Origin: an uncultured Bacteroidales bacterium
GTDB taxonomy: Bacteria; Bacteroidota; Bacteroidia; Bacteroidales; Paludibacteraceae
Assembly: GCA_900319995.1 (NCBI GenBank)
Contig: ONQO01000002.1
Location: 36,514-100,513, forward strand
DNA length: 64,000 nucleotides
Direction of reading: 5' to 3'
Notes under the pieces: generated by a model
Seen by the model: the letters and a program-made list of their open reading frames with translations, nothing else
The model's database searches: none
Told to the model about the DNA's origin: nothing
Shown: positions 8,859 through 17,197 of the stretch, one piece after another
Numbering within the stretch: the first letter of the stretch is position 1
Layout: every line of letters starts with the position of its first letter
Position numbers and translations under genes: made by a program

Positions 8859-10359
8859 TATATTCCTTGTCTCCTTTTGTAATAATAAGTTGTCCGTCGC
8901 GAAGCGTCTTCGTACATGGTGCCTTCTCCCCTTGTATATTACTGATTCCCTCTGGTAATGCTCCAGGGTCCTGTGGCGCACTATTGGAAATAGTAATCGT
9001 CGCACCCAAATCATTGTAACCGGTATTCTGGTCCCACACATTGGTGTTGCCGAAACGGATAGCATAACGCGGGTCATTTTTAATGGACTCATGTCTGTCC
9101 GGCATCCAGAGATATAGATGGTATGTTCCCTCTGCAACGTCAGCAGGGATGGCTACTTGCTCGCGAATCTGGCTCCACGCGTCGTTCGGCAACCAGCGAC
9201 GAGGATCCGCATTTAGCGGCAGAGCATAAGTCTTGCTGTTGTTCTTCAGAACGATATAAGCCGTCCGGGCATTATATAACGGAGCATAACCTGAATTGCG
9301 CAACTCTACCAACACGTTCATCTTACCGCCTGGAGCTGCTTGATCGGAAAACTGTGCAGAATGTAAATTATAGCGGTAACCCATATGGATATTCAGCGTG
9401 TCGAAAAGTCCGCTGTTTCGCCATCTCTTGATTACCGGCATCGCGTACGTCGAACCGCAGAAGGACCAATGATAGGTGGCCATCTCGGATGGCGCTTCCA
9501 CATAGCGTTTCTCGGCTAACGCATCGTCATCATCTATATTCGTCTCGCCGCCGTTCGGGGTGTAGAGACATTGAGTAGCTACATACTGACGCATCTTTGG
9601 GTCGTCGTCATCATCGTCGCTACCATACGTACCCATATTGCCCCAATTGTGCAAAAAGGCATCGTTATGACAGCCCATACGCGCTTTCTGGCTTCCGCTG
9701 AAACCCTCAGAAGAAGTCAAAGGAGTCTTGTCGCGAAGATATTCCTGCTGAATCATCGGGTAACGGAAAAGAATGAACATATCCTCCGGCGTGTTCTCAA
9801 AGAGATATTCAATCACCTTACGCCGGTTAGCCGTCACATGTTGTGTCTCATTGCCGTAATTAACAGAGTAATACCACTCGCCCCATACACCGACAAAACC
9901 GGCCTCTAACACATATATCACATCTTGGTTGGCGGCAAGATGAGGCTTCAACTGCTCCAAATGGCGCTTTACCCATTCCGGCGTCGCATCCACTTTGTCG
10001 CTCTCACGCTCCGTATAAGCAAAACGCAATACGCATTTGAGACCCATTTCGCGCAACACCTGCATATCCTCATCGAAACCATTGAGAATGGCATCGGGCA
10101 GATCCTGACTCTTGAAATTGCCGAAATTATAGAGCACAACCGGCATGGTCATCTTGTCGCTGTTGCCCCAGTTGGAACTGATGTGGTTTTTGATGCGGTA
10201 AGGACTTGAGACCGACACCTTGCCGTTGAGCTCCTCCGTAAAACCGCGCTCCGGGTTTTTGAAAATAGTGGTGTTGTCCGCCGTGTAACTCACACTACTT
10301 GCTTGTAGTGAGATGATTGTGGCAGTGAGTAAGCCTGCTAAAAAGAAAATCTTTTTCAT
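8833..10359 (-). CDS. Secreted DUF4874/DUF4832 protein (putative glycoside hydrolase) with tail motif
   Basis: 508 residues. Signal peptide, then 'NTTIFKNPERGFTEE' and a TIM-barrel-like domain with 'VLRFAYTE' and 'YVLEAGFVGVWGEWYYS', the usual DUF4874 signature. A DUF4832 half follows, including 'HWSFCGSTYAMPVIKRWR' and a beta-sandwich 'GYAPLYNARTAYIVLKN'. A run of six Asp lies near residue 250. The C-terminus LRDGQLIITKGDKEYNVLG is the shared tail. The family is placed near glycoside hydrolases, but activity here is inferred. It has its own promoter and a 5' leader containing 14 heptamer repeats. It overlaps the HAD gene by 26 bp. Confidence 0.82.
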   Translation of the reverse strand: MKKIFFLAGLLTATIISLQASSVSYTADNTTIFKNPERGFTEELNGKVSVSSPYRIKNHISSNWGNSDKMTMPVVLYNFGNFKSQDLPDAILNGFDEDMQVLREMGLKCVLRFAYTERESDKVDATPEWVKRHLEQLKPHLAANQDVIYVLEAGFVGVWGEWYYSVNYGNETQHVTANRRKVIEYLFENTPEDMFILFRYPMIQQEYLRDKTPLTSSEGFSGSQKARMGCHNDAFLHNWGNMGTYGSDDDDDDPKMRQYVATQCLYTPNGGETNIDDDDALAEKRYVEAPSEMATYHWSFCGSTYAMPVIKRWRNSGLFDTLNIHMGYRYNLHSAQFSDQAAPGGKMNVLVELRNSGYAPLYNARTAYIVLKNNSKTYALPLNADPRRWLPNDAWSQIREQVAIPADVAEGTYHLYLWMPDRHESIKNDPRYAIRFGNTNVWDQNTGYNDLGATITISNSAPQDPGALPEGISNIQGEKAPCTKTLRDGQLIITKGDKEYNVLGHSCF

Positions 10360-10379
10360 AATATTGTCAATTTAATTTA

Positions 10380-10477
10380 AGCCAACAGCTAATAGCCAAC
10401 AGCTAATAACCAACAGCCATCAGCTAACAGCCAACAGCTAACAGCCAATAGCCAACAGCCAATATCCAACAGCCATT
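10380..10477. repeat. 7-bp tandem array, 14 units, in a 5' leader
   Basis: Fourteen consecutive heptamers in perfect register of the type AGCCAAC / AGCTAAT. They lie between the promoter (10485-10515, minus) and the ATG at 10359, so they are transcribed in the leader of the DUF4874/DUF4832 gene. Confidence 0.93.
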
Positions 10478-10484
10478 CCGCATG

Positions 10485-10515
10485 CAAAGGTACTGCTTTT
10501 TTTTGATATACGCAA
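10485..10515 (-). promoter_or_regulatory. Promoter of the DUF4874/DUF4832 gene
   Basis: Read on the minus strand: TTG, about 20 bp rich in A, then TACCTTTG. Nearly identical to the promoters of tRNA-Leu, the tuf operon and recA in this window. Confidence 0.8.
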
Positions 10516-10599
10516 GAGTATCGTGTTTTTTTGAACAAAAAGGATACAAAAACCTCCGTAATGAATTATCAAAACGGAGGTTCTAAAAAGAGGAATGAA

Positions 10600-11052
10600 C
10601 TAATTTACTGTAAAGATTTTATTCTTCACGTTTTGGCTTCCTGAAGATTTATTCTCATATTTCGTCCCTTTTGAAATAATATTAGAATAGGTATAACTTC
10701 CAGAGGCTAATCCTTGTGTTTCATCTGCAAATACCAATGTGAGAGAATAACTGCGTTCTGACATTGAATAATTATCCTCTGTATGATACGAAAATGACAA
10801 TTTAGCCTCCATACTCGATGTACGTTTATAAGATACTGACGAACGCGTTGAGGTTCCGATATAGTCTGAAATCGTCCCTGAAGTATTACTTGTAAATTGA
10901 ATGGTTACGCCATCTACATTCAGAGTCTTTCCCGCCATATTACTGGGAGCGATGGAGGTTGAATTATCCAGAATGCCACCTTTGCAGGAAACAAGACTAA
11001 ATATAGATATCATAATGACAGACATCCAAAAACTGAATCTATACTGTTTCAT
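10600..11052 (-). CDS. Hypothetical lipoprotein
   Basis: 150 residues. The N-terminus has a hydrophobic segment ending in lipobox-like FSLVSC, so it is probably an outer- or inner-membrane lipoprotein. The rest is Ser/Thr-rich and predicted beta ('TLNVDGVTIQFTSNTSG', 'RSYSLTLVFADETQGLASG'). No family recognised. It follows the 246-residue protein with a 15-bp gap, so they are probably co-transcribed from the WG-repeat promoter region. Confidence 0.7.
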   Translation of the reverse strand: MKQYRFSFWMSVIMISIFSLVSCKGGILDNSTSIAPSNMAGKTLNVDGVTIQFTSNTSGTISDYIGTSTRSSVSYKRTSSMEAKLSFSYHTEDNYSMSERSYSLTLVFADETQGLASGSYTYSNIISKGTKYENKSSGSQNVKNKIFTVN

Positions 11053-11067
11053 ACGATATCAATAGTA

Positions 11068-11808
11068 TTAGAAATGCATCGCTATACCGACACCATTGCC
11101 TGTCGTCTTGAAATCGAAACTTAGTGCTGTTTGCTTTGCACACTGTACATTGTAGATTTCGTGCGAGTTATTTTTTCTGATACCTCCTATTACTAAGCAT
11201 GGCACACTCGCTACCAGCAAACCGGAACCCGCTCCTAACAAGATACCGCCGGGGATTCCGCAGCCAAGAATTACATCGGTATTACGGGAATTAATTCCTA
11301 CGCCGAATAATACTCCTCCTATAAATTCGAACCCGACTCCTACACCAAAGCAAGTCCAACCGTCTTTCCATAATTTTTTGCCTTTACGGTGGTATTCCCA
11401 TGCCTCTTTGCAATTATTATGAAGGAAGTTCATATACTGCTCTTCATTCATGCGTTGGTCGCCCATAAGATAATACTTGTCGCTTTTGGTAATAGGCAAC
11501 AACGTCGAATTTCTGGACGGTTGACTGCCATATTGGCCGACTGATTGCCCATAGGACGGTTGACCGGATTGCTGCTGATCAAACACTTTAACTGTACCAT
11601 TTTCGTAAATAATCGTGCTGATTTCTGCCGTGGTCAGTACAAATAGAGGACCATTCAGATTGTTCGCCTCTTTGTACTTGATTTCCGAGCTTGAAACTTC
11701 GGTAATTTTAGCCTCAATACGTTGAGCGCTTCTTGTCACGATTACATCGACTGCGGACATTTGGAGCGCAACGAACATAGTGACAACAATAGAAAAAATC
11801 TTTTTCAT
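11068..11808 (-). CDS. Hypothetical envelope protein with glycine-rich membrane segments
   Basis: 246 residues. Signal peptide, then a beta domain 'DVIVTRSAQRIEAKITEVSSSEIKYKEA', a recurring Bacteroidetes pattern with a 'GPLFVLTTAEISTIIYENG' ending. The C-terminal half has two Gly-rich hydrophobic stretches (~residues 150-205), suggesting membrane insertion. Function unknown. It is followed closely by the small lipoprotein and preceded by the WG-repeat lipoprotein. Confidence 0.7.
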   Translation of the reverse strand: MKKIFSIVVTMFVALQMSAVDVIVTRSAQRIEAKITEVSSSEIKYKEANNLNGPLFVLTTAEISTIIYENGTVKVFDQQQSGQPSYGQSVGQYGSQPSRNSTLLPITKSDKYYLMGDQRMNEEQYMNFLHNNCKEAWEYHRKGKKLWKDGWTCFGVGVGFEFIGGVLFGVGINSRNTDVILGCGIPGGILLGAGSGLLVASVPCLVIGGIRKNNSHEIYNVQCAKQTALSFDFKTTGNGVGIAMHF

Positions 11809-11874
11809 ATTTGTAATTGTTTTTTGTATTGCCTACTCTTTGTCGGATTTTCGGCTTACTCCGTTTATAATTTT

Positions 11875-13131
11875 TTAGTGCAGCAGCACATATTCGCTTA
11901 TTTCAGATTCTGATTCATGATTTCTAGACGGCGCCCAGTACGGATTCATAGAACCTCTGTTTTTATTATTATCTACTGTCCATGAGTAAACAGTTTTGTT
12001 ATCATCTGTTACATCCACCCAACGGTAGCTGACTACGGTTTCGCTTGAATAATAATTGCGCGTGCGGACTAACGTCAATCCGTTATGCACGCCGCATACA
12101 GGCGATTCTGCTATAGAGCCGGATACATATTGCAGATGAAGAACACTGGAACCGCTTTCCACATCTATTAGTGTATATGCGTCTTCACGAGCTACCCATG
12201 CATAACCCTCCGTAGATGTATTGGCTTGATCATAGCGGACGTTGATTACCTGTTGACATTCCGTGTCAACGTAACCATAGGACCATTCGGTCGAATAGCT
12301 CCCTGTCTTTTCAGCTATTCCTGCAACGGCTATTCCGTCTTTCGAAAATGGATTAAATGAATTGTATGGCCTACTGGATACTGTCTTTTGCTGCCTTACC
12401 GAATACAAATACCAGTCATACGGAGATTCTGCATAACGGCTGTATTCTACTACCGCAATTATTCCTCTTCCCATATTTTTCATATACATATAACGTCCCT
12501 CTGGTATCACCACTTCGCCCCTTGTATCTATCAATTCGTATGTGGGGATATGGTTGTTGGAGGTCGATTTGTCTGCACATACAACCGCATAGCCGTCTAT
12601 AAACTCATTCGCTTCTTCATAAAATACTGGACGGTCGTTTTTCATTAGCACATTGCCCAGTATGTCTAGATAACCGTATATACCGCTTGCTGCTCTGTAC
12701 ACCACCAAACCATCCTTTGACATATCGCTCAAGTAACTGTAAATAGGAGGTATAACATAATTGAACTCTGTATCAATTATTCCGTATTGACCGTTTAATG
12801 AGACTACGGCATATCCGTAATAGAACGGTCGCGCACTATCAAACGTGGATGTGTTCTGTACTTTGCCTTGTTCGTCTATAAACGCTGTATGACCATTGAT
12901 CTCGACTTGGGCGTAGCCCGATGAATAAAAAGAAGACGCACTCGAAAATTGGGCGGGAATAACCCATTCCCCTTTTTTGTTAATATAGCCGTACAAATCT
13001 GCACTAATGCTGTAAGCCGGCCATAATTGAGTGTGGGTCGTAGAGGGAGTTTCATTACCAACTCCGTCTGTACACGCACTTAAGCATAACAGCACTACTG
13101 CTGCTACAAGATACATTTGAATCTTTTTCAT
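11875..13131 (-). CDS. WG-repeat lipoprotein
   Basis: 418 residues with lipobox LCLSAC near residue 20. The body is made of WG (KWG-type) beta repeats: 'YGYINKKGEWVIPAQF', 'AFIDEQGKV', 'YGIIDTEFNYVIPPIY', 'YGYLDILGNVLM'. It has about six to eight copies, the later ones diverged. WG-repeat proteins are surface or periplasmic propeller-like binding proteins of mostly unknown ligand. It is the first gene of a three-gene minus-strand unit with a promoter about 360 bp upstream. Confidence 0.82.
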   Translation of the reverse strand: MKKIQMYLVAAVVLLCLSACTDGVGNETPSTTHTQLWPAYSISADLYGYINKKGEWVIPAQFSSASSFYSSGYAQVEINGHTAFIDEQGKVQNTSTFDSARPFYYGYAVVSLNGQYGIIDTEFNYVIPPIYSYLSDMSKDGLVVYRAASGIYGYLDILGNVLMKNDRPVFYEEANEFIDGYAVVCADKSTSNNHIPTYELIDTRGEVVIPEGRYMYMKNMGRGIIAVVEYSRYAESPYDWYLYSVRQQKTVSSRPYNSFNPFSKDGIAVAGIAEKTGSYSTEWSYGYVDTECQQVINVRYDQANTSTEGYAWVAREDAYTLIDVESGSSVLHLQYVSGSIAESPVCGVHNGLTLVRTRNYYSSETVVSYRWVDVTDDNKTVYSWTVDNNKNRGSMNPYWAPSRNHESESEISEYVLLH

Positions 13132-13489
13132 TAAATTAGATTGTTTGTGGGAGCTGGGTTCCGCAACAGCCCGTTGCTAACAAAAAGAAAGCGTGGAACC
13201 TTATCTCTGCTTATTCCTAAATCTGAGGCTCTGGTAAACCTTTTTCCCAAGAATAAGCAATAACGTCCACGCCGACATGTATAAATACGCCATATCGGCG
13301 GTATATACATAGCCGAGGACGCTCATTGCACTTCCTTGCTTTGGGGGAAGAAATTTACCAGATTTCCAGATTTCCAAAACAAGCGTCAATAAACGCCTTT
13401 TTATTATATGCCTGCAACAATTCACAAAAGGGAACTTTTCTGTTGAGCAGACGCCCACCCGCAATCCCCGACGTGAATCATTACGGCTG
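13132..13489 (-). other. Long leader upstream of the WG-repeat gene, no clear gene
   Basis: About 350 bp between the minus-strand promoter and the ATG at 13131. It contains a long-range inverted repeat (GGTTCC near 13157 and GGAACC near 13195). An open frame here has only a TTG start and no family resemblance, so I do not call it. The leader may be regulatory. Confidence 0.4.
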
Positions 13490-13520
13490 CAAAATTACTG
13501 CTTTTTTTTGACATATGCAA
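13490..13520 (-). promoter_or_regulatory. Promoter upstream of the WG-repeat unit
   Basis: On the minus strand: TTG, A-rich spacer, TAATTTTG. Good match to the Bacteroidetes consensus. Confidence 0.75.
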
Positions 13521-13726
13521 GTAACTGCGCATTTTTTTCTCTATTTTGCCGCTTTACCCGCAGTTTTATACCTTGCCAATCACATGGGAAACTTATAATA
13601 GGATATTTTTAGATGACTATGCCACACAGCATAACTTTACTATGATGTTTTCGAGCGAAAAAACTCGATTTGAACAACTACTCCTAACAAAAATCGCTAT
13701 TAAAACAATCATTTTTACAAAATTTC

Positions 13727-13757
13727 TTGCGTATGTCAAAAAAAAGCAGTACCTTTG
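13727..13757 (+). promoter_or_regulatory. Promoter of tRNA-Leu
   Basis: TTG at 13727, A-rich spacer, TACCTTTG at 13750-13757, 32 bp before the mature tRNA. Confidence 0.8.
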
Positions 13758-13789
13758 CAGCCGATTTTTACAAAATGGTCAACTTGACC

Positions 13790-13875
13790 GCCGCGATGTT
13801 GGAATAGGTAGACAAGAAAGACTTAAAATCTTTTGCCCAGTGATGGGCGTGTGGGTTCAAGTCCCACTCGCGGTA
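13790..13875 (+). tRNA. tRNA-Leu (TAA)
   Basis: 86-nt tRNA with the long variable arm of class II. Acceptor GCCGCGA pairs with TCGCGGT (one G-T pair); the anticodon loop CTTAAAA gives UAA; the T-arm contains GTTCAAGTC. CCA is not encoded. Confidence 0.95.
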
Positions 13876-13884
13876 CTGACAGCT

Positions 13885-13950
13885 AAAAAGAAGACAAAGC
13901 ACCATCTGCAATTTCATTGGCAAGATGATGATTTGTCTTCTTTTTTTTTC
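13885..13950 (+). terminator. Terminator of tRNA-Leu
   Basis: AAGAAGACAAA pairs with TTTGTCTTCTT, followed by a run of T. The loop is long (about 33 nt) and itself contains partly complementary ATCTGC/GCAAGAT segments. Confidence 0.7.
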
Positions 13951-14249
13951 TATTGCTATTAATAATTGTTTTCAATTGTCTTTAATTGTTGACCTCCAAA
14001 AAAGTTTCGCATAATTCGCGTAATTCGCCGTGCGACGTTTTTTTTAAAATGTTTTCTCTGTTTCTTTCTTTGCGAGCACTTCTCTTCAAACTTGTGCAGT
14101 AAGGCGACAAAACCTACGCGAATAGGTTCAAAAGCTTCGTTTGTTTTTCCGAATACCATCCGGCTATCACCATTGCCCCTCATCTTTCTCTCTCTCGTCC
14201 CACGGTGTCCTGTGTTCGCGCCCTCCGTGCGCGAAAAAATAATTTTTGG

Positions 14250-14347
14250 GGACCGTTTTTGGGACCTTGTTATTTTTTTTGTGGACCGTTTTTGGAACCT
14301 TGCTATTTTTTTTGTGAACCGTTTTGGAACCTTGTTATTTTTTTTGT
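14250..14347. repeat. 33-bp (3 x 11) tandem repeat, 3 copies
   Basis: Each copy reads GGACCGTTTTT, GGGACCTTGTT, ATTTTTTTTGT or a close variant. Copies start at 14250, 14283 and 14316 (the last is 32 bp). The GGACC sub-motif recurs at 11-bp spacing inside each copy. Confidence 0.88.
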
Positions 14348-14461
14348 GAACACTACTTTTTTTCGACCAATAAAAGAAAAAATCCTTCAACCCCATAATA
14401 ATACGTTGCAAAAATTGTAAAACTACAATACTCCCTTTACCCTGTCTTTATACATCAAAAA

Positions 14462-14527
14462 GCGCGTGATTAGCGCGTTATTACCGCGTTATTACCGCGT
14501 TATTAGCGGGTTATTAACGCGATATTT
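14462..14527. repeat. 11-bp tandem array, 6 units
   Basis: GCGCGTGATTA, GCGCGTTATTA, CCGCGTTATTA twice, GCGGGTTATTA, ACGCGATATTT. Confidence 0.9.
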
Positions 14528-14775
14528 ACCTTATGTTAACGGAATAATTAACGACTCAAAGGCGCTTCTGAAAATTGCTTTATTCTGATTCCGAGTTCTT
14601 GTCTTCGGCAAATTGCAGGCTTGAAAACCAACCTTACAGCTACGGAACATAATAAACAGGCCATTTGCATCCTCGCGTGCGCGCGAAATATTATAAGGTG
14701 TAATTCCTACTTTCGTTAACTATAATGAGCAAAAACAAGAAAAATGACTAAAAATGCATTTTTTTTGCAGAAATA

Positions 14776-14807
14776 TTTGGTCAATTCAAAAAAAAGCAGT
14801 ACCTTTG
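14776..14807 (+). promoter_or_regulatory. Promoter of the tRNA-tuf-rpoBC operon
   Basis: TTTG at 14776-14779, 20-bp A-rich spacer, TACCTTTG at 14800-14807. It precedes the tRNA cluster by about 140 bp. Confidence 0.8.
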
Positions 14808-14818
14808 CACGCTTTTTC

Positions 14819-14874
14819 GTCGGAAACGCATCGTTGAGGGCTTTCCCTCGGGAGGTGAAACTTGTTTCGCCGAC
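14819..14874 (+). ncRNA. Candidate structured leader RNA before tRNA-Thr
   Basis: An outer GTCGG/CCGAC stem encloses two hairpins: GAGGG-CTTT-CCCTC and a TGAAAC-type arm pairing with GTTTCG. It is transcribed from the operon promoter before the first tRNA. It could be an attenuator, a processing signal or chance pairing. Confidence 0.3.
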
Positions 14875-14947
14875 TGAAAAGTGCAGCACAGAACGTAGCA
14901 ACTTTGGCCTGCTTGGCAGCCTCTTATGCAACTTCTGATGCAAGCGC

Positions 14948-15020
14948 GCCTCTATAGCTCAGTTGGTAGAGCACTAGATTTGTAATCCAGCGGTCGTTGG
15001 TTCGAGTCCGACTAGAGGCT
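14948..15020 (+). tRNA. tRNA-Thr (TGT)
   Basis: Acceptor GCCTCTA/TAGAGGC, discriminator T, anticodon loop TTTGTAA (UGU), T-loop TTCGAGT. The anticodon stem CTAGA/TCCAG has one A-C mismatch. First tRNA of the tuf operon, in the same position as thrU in E. coli. Confidence 0.93.
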
Positions 15021-15040
15021 CACAAATGGTATTAGTTGTT

Positions 15041-15061
15041 AGCTAAAAGCCAATAGCCAAT
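15041..15061. repeat. 7-bp tandem array, 3 units, between tRNA genes
   Basis: AGCTAAA, AGCCAAT, AGCCAAT. Same heptamer family as the leader array at 10380-10477. Confidence 0.75.
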
Positions 15062-15074
15062 GTTCTTTGAAAAT

Positions 15075-15156
15075 GGGTGTGTTCCAGAGTGGCCAAATGG
15101 GGCAGACTGTAAATCTGCTGTCTTCGACTTCGGTGGTTCGAATCCATCCGCACCCA
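15075..15156 (+). tRNA. tRNA-Tyr (GTA)
   Basis: 82-nt class II tRNA. Acceptor GGGTGTG/CGCACCC, discriminator A, anticodon loop CTGTAAA (GUA), variable arm about 12 nt. Confidence 0.94.
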
Positions 15157-15169
15157 CACAAATATCATT

Positions 15170-15202
15170 CTGCGGAAGTCCTGCGGAAGTTTTGCGCTAA
15201 GC
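15170..15202. repeat. 11-bp repeat, 2-3 units, between tRNA genes
   Basis: CTGCGGAAGTC, CTGCGGAAGTT, then a diverged TTGCGCTAAGC. Confidence 0.6.
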
Positions 15203-15244
15203 GAGAGAATCTCTACATCCTCTTCTCGTGGATACCAAAACTTG

Positions 15245-15276
15245 CGCGAGATTTTTCCGGCAAGAAAAATCTCGCG
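15245..15276 (+). promoter_or_regulatory. 13-bp perfect hairpin overlapping the tRNA-Gly 5' end
   Basis: CGCGAGATTTTTC pairs perfectly with GAAAAATCTCGCG around CGGCAA. The 3' arm includes the first three bases of mature tRNA-Gly, so the hairpin competes with the acceptor stem or positions a processing cut. Confidence 0.6.
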
Positions 15277-15346
15277 GAAATAGCTCAGTCGATAGAGCAC
15301 TAGCCTTCCAAGCTGGGGGTCGCGGGTTTGAGTCCCGTTTTCCGCT
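15274..15346 (+). tRNA. tRNA-Gly (TCC)
   Basis: 73 nt. Acceptor GCGGAAA/TTTCCGC, discriminator T, anticodon loop CTTCCAA (UCC). Position matches glyT of the E. coli tufB operon. Confidence 0.94.
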
Positions 15347-15350
15347 CTTT

Positions 15351-15422
<72 letters not shown>

Positions 15423-15498
15423 CTCTCACGTTGTGTAAACAGGTAAAGAAAACAATATTATAATTGTTTATTAACGTTAATAAAAATTAAGAATTACT

Positions 15499-16686
15499 AT
15501 GGCAAAAGAAAAATTTGACCGTTCGAAACCGCACGTTAACATCGGTACCATCGGTCACGTAGACCACGGAAAAACGACTCTGACCGCAGCTATTACAACT
15601 GTATTGGCAAAGAAAGGTCTTTCAGAGCAGCGTTCGTTCGATTCTATCGATAACGCTCCTGAGGAGAAAGAGCGTGGTATTACTATCAACACCGCTCACG
15701 TAGAGTATCAAACTGCTAACCGTCACTACGCACACGTAGACTGCCCGGGCCACGCTGACTATGTAAAGAACATGGTTACCGGTGCCGCTCAGATGGATGG
15801 TGCAATCATCGTAGTTGCTGCTACTGATGGTCCTATGCCTCAGACCCGCGAGCACATTCTGTTAGCTCGCCAAGTAAACGTACCGCGCCTGGTTGTATTT
15901 ATGAACAAGTGCGATATGGTGGACGATCCTGAGATGTTGGATCTCGTTGAGATGGAAATGCGTGAGTTGTTGAGCTTCTATGAGTTCGATGGCGACAACA
16001 CCCCGGTTATCCGCGGTTCTGCACTCGGTGCACTGAACGGTGTTCCGCAGTGGGAAGAGAAGATAATGGAGTTGATGGATGCTTGCGACAACTGGATCCA
16101 GCTGCCTGTACGTGCCGTTGACAAACCGTTCCTGATGCCGGTTGAGGACGTATTCTCTATTACCGGTCGTGGTACTGTAGCAACGGGTCGTATCGAGACC
16201 GGTGTCATCAAAGTAGGTGACGAAGTTCAGCTTATCGGTCTTGGTTCTGAGGGCAAGAAGAGCGTTGTGACCGGCGTCGAGATGTTCCGCAAACTGCTGG
16301 ATCAGGGTGAGGCTGGTGATAACGTAGGTCTGCTCCTCCGTGGTATTGACAAAGACGAGGTTAAACGTGGTATGGTTTTGACACACCCGGGTTGCGTTAA
16401 ACCGTACAGCGAGTTCAAGGCTTCTGTTTATATCCTCAAGAAAGAGGAAGGTGGCCGTCACACTCCGTTCCACAACCACTATCGTCCACAGTTCTATATC
16501 CGTACAATGGACGTTACCGGTGAGATCACTCTCCCGGAAGGAACTGAGATGGTAATGCCGGGCGACAACCTCGAGATTACTGTTAAACTGATCTATCCGG
16601 TTGCTTGCTCTGAGGGTCTGCGTTTCGCTATCCGTGAGGGTGGACGTACCGTAGGTTCGGGTCAGATCACCAAACTCATTGACTAA
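15499..16686 (+). CDS. tuf: Elongation factor Tu
   Basis: 395 residues, full length for bacterial EF-Tu. GTPase motifs: P-loop GHVDHGKT (19-26), DCPGH (~81-85) and NKCD (~136-139). Domains 2 and 3 are present ('[16 protein letters not shown]', '[16 protein letters not shown]'). It delivers aminoacyl-tRNA to the ribosome in the cytosol. It lies behind four tRNA genes and before tRNA-Trp and secE, the ancient tufB-type layout. The start follows an A/T-rich leader with no Shine-Dalgarno sequence. Confidence 0.98.
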   Translation: MAKEKFDRSKPHVNIGTIGHVDHGKTTLTAAITTVLAKKGLSEQRSFDSIDNAPEEKERGITINTAHVEYQTANRHYAHVDCPGHADYVKNMVTGAAQMDGAIIVVAATDGPMPQTREHILLARQVNVPRLVVFMNKCDMVDDPEMLDLVEMEMRELLSFYEFDGDNTPVIRGSALGALNGVPQWEEKIMELMDACDNWIQLPVRAVDKPFLMPVEDVFSITGRGTVATGRIETGVIKVGDEVQLIGLGSEGKKSVVTGVEMFRKLLDQGEAGDNVGLLLRGIDKDEVKRGMVLTHPGCVKPYSEFKASVYILKKEEGGRHTPFHNHYRPQFYIRTMDVTGEITLPEGTEMVMPGDNLEITVKLIYPVACSEGLRFAIREGGRTVGSGQITKLID

Positions 16687-16708
16687 TTAAGTCAAACATT
16701 TCCTCAAC

Positions 16709-16739
16709 CAAATCAACGAGCGCACTGCTCGTTGATTTG
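16709..16739 (+). terminator. 13-bp hairpin after tuf (partial terminator or processing site)
   Basis: CAAATCAACGAGC pairs perfectly with GCTCGTTGATTTG around GCACT. No T-tract follows (GAGAGGAGG), so read-through into tRNA-Trp and secE is likely. It may set the ratio of tuf to downstream transcripts. Confidence 0.6.
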
Positions 16740-16806
16740 AGAGGAGGAAGCGCAACAATTACACGAGTTACATAGTAACGAAGTCATTGATTGCCGCTTC
16801 CGACGA

Positions 16807-16877
16807 ACGGAAGTCCTCCAATGGTAGGAGAGCGGTCTCCAAAACCGTTAATGTGGGTTCGATTCCTGCCTTCCGTG
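16807..16877 (+). tRNA. tRNA-Trp (CCA)
   Basis: 71 nt. Acceptor ACGGAAG/CTTCCGT, discriminator G, anticodon loop CTCCAAA (CCA), T-loop TTCGATT. Placed between tuf and secE, a common bacterial arrangement. Confidence 0.94.
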
Positions 16878-16968
16878 CTGTTACATGACATAGCTTCCAA
16901 TTCGACTTTAGCTGGTGCTTGAGCCGAATTGTGTTGCGCAAATAACGAACATTTAAAAATCTACTGAT

Positions 16969-17160
16969 ATGAAGTTTGTAGAAAACGTAAAAGAATCGTA
17001 CAACGAACTGGTCCACAAAACGAGTTGGCCTTCCGTCAAGGAATTACGCCAAAGCGCAGTGATAGTATTGATCGCTTCCATTATACTGGCACTGATCGTG
17101 TGGTTTATGGACTGGTGCTTTGATGGCATCATGAAATTTGTTTATGGCCTCTTCGGTTAA
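16969..17160 (+). CDS. secE: Preprotein translocase subunit SecE
   Basis: 63 residues, the short single-span form. 'ESYNELVHKTSWPSVKELRQS' is the conserved amphipathic helix, followed by one membrane span (~residues 25-50, 'AVIVLIASIILALIVWFMD'). It clamps SecY in the inner-membrane translocon. Next to nusG, as in most bacteria. Confidence 0.95.
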   Translation: MKFVENVKESYNELVHKTSWPSVKELRQSAVIVLIASIILALIVWFMDWCFDGIMKFVYGLFG

Positions 17161-17197
17161 TACCGAGTTGCGTAAATCGTAAAACATTAATTGGTTT

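Larger units (their letters stand above)
13951..14947. other. Kilobase spacer without a supported gene
   Basis: Between the tRNA-Leu terminator and the tRNA/tuf operon. It holds two 11-bp-based arrays (14250-14347, 14462-14527), a promoter and a structured leader. A Lys/Arg-rich open frame on the minus strand overlaps the first array, starts with TTG and is treated as non-coding. Confidence 0.6.

Noticed and set aside
13201-13464. 87-residue open frame on the minus strand between promoter and WG-repeat gene
   Set aside because: Non-ATG start, mixed composition and no recognisable features; treated as leader sequence.
13959-14411. Lys/Arg-rich 150-residue open frame on the minus strand
   Set aside because: TTG start, content explained by the 33-bp DNA repeat at 14250-14347 and poly-T tracts, no family resemblance.
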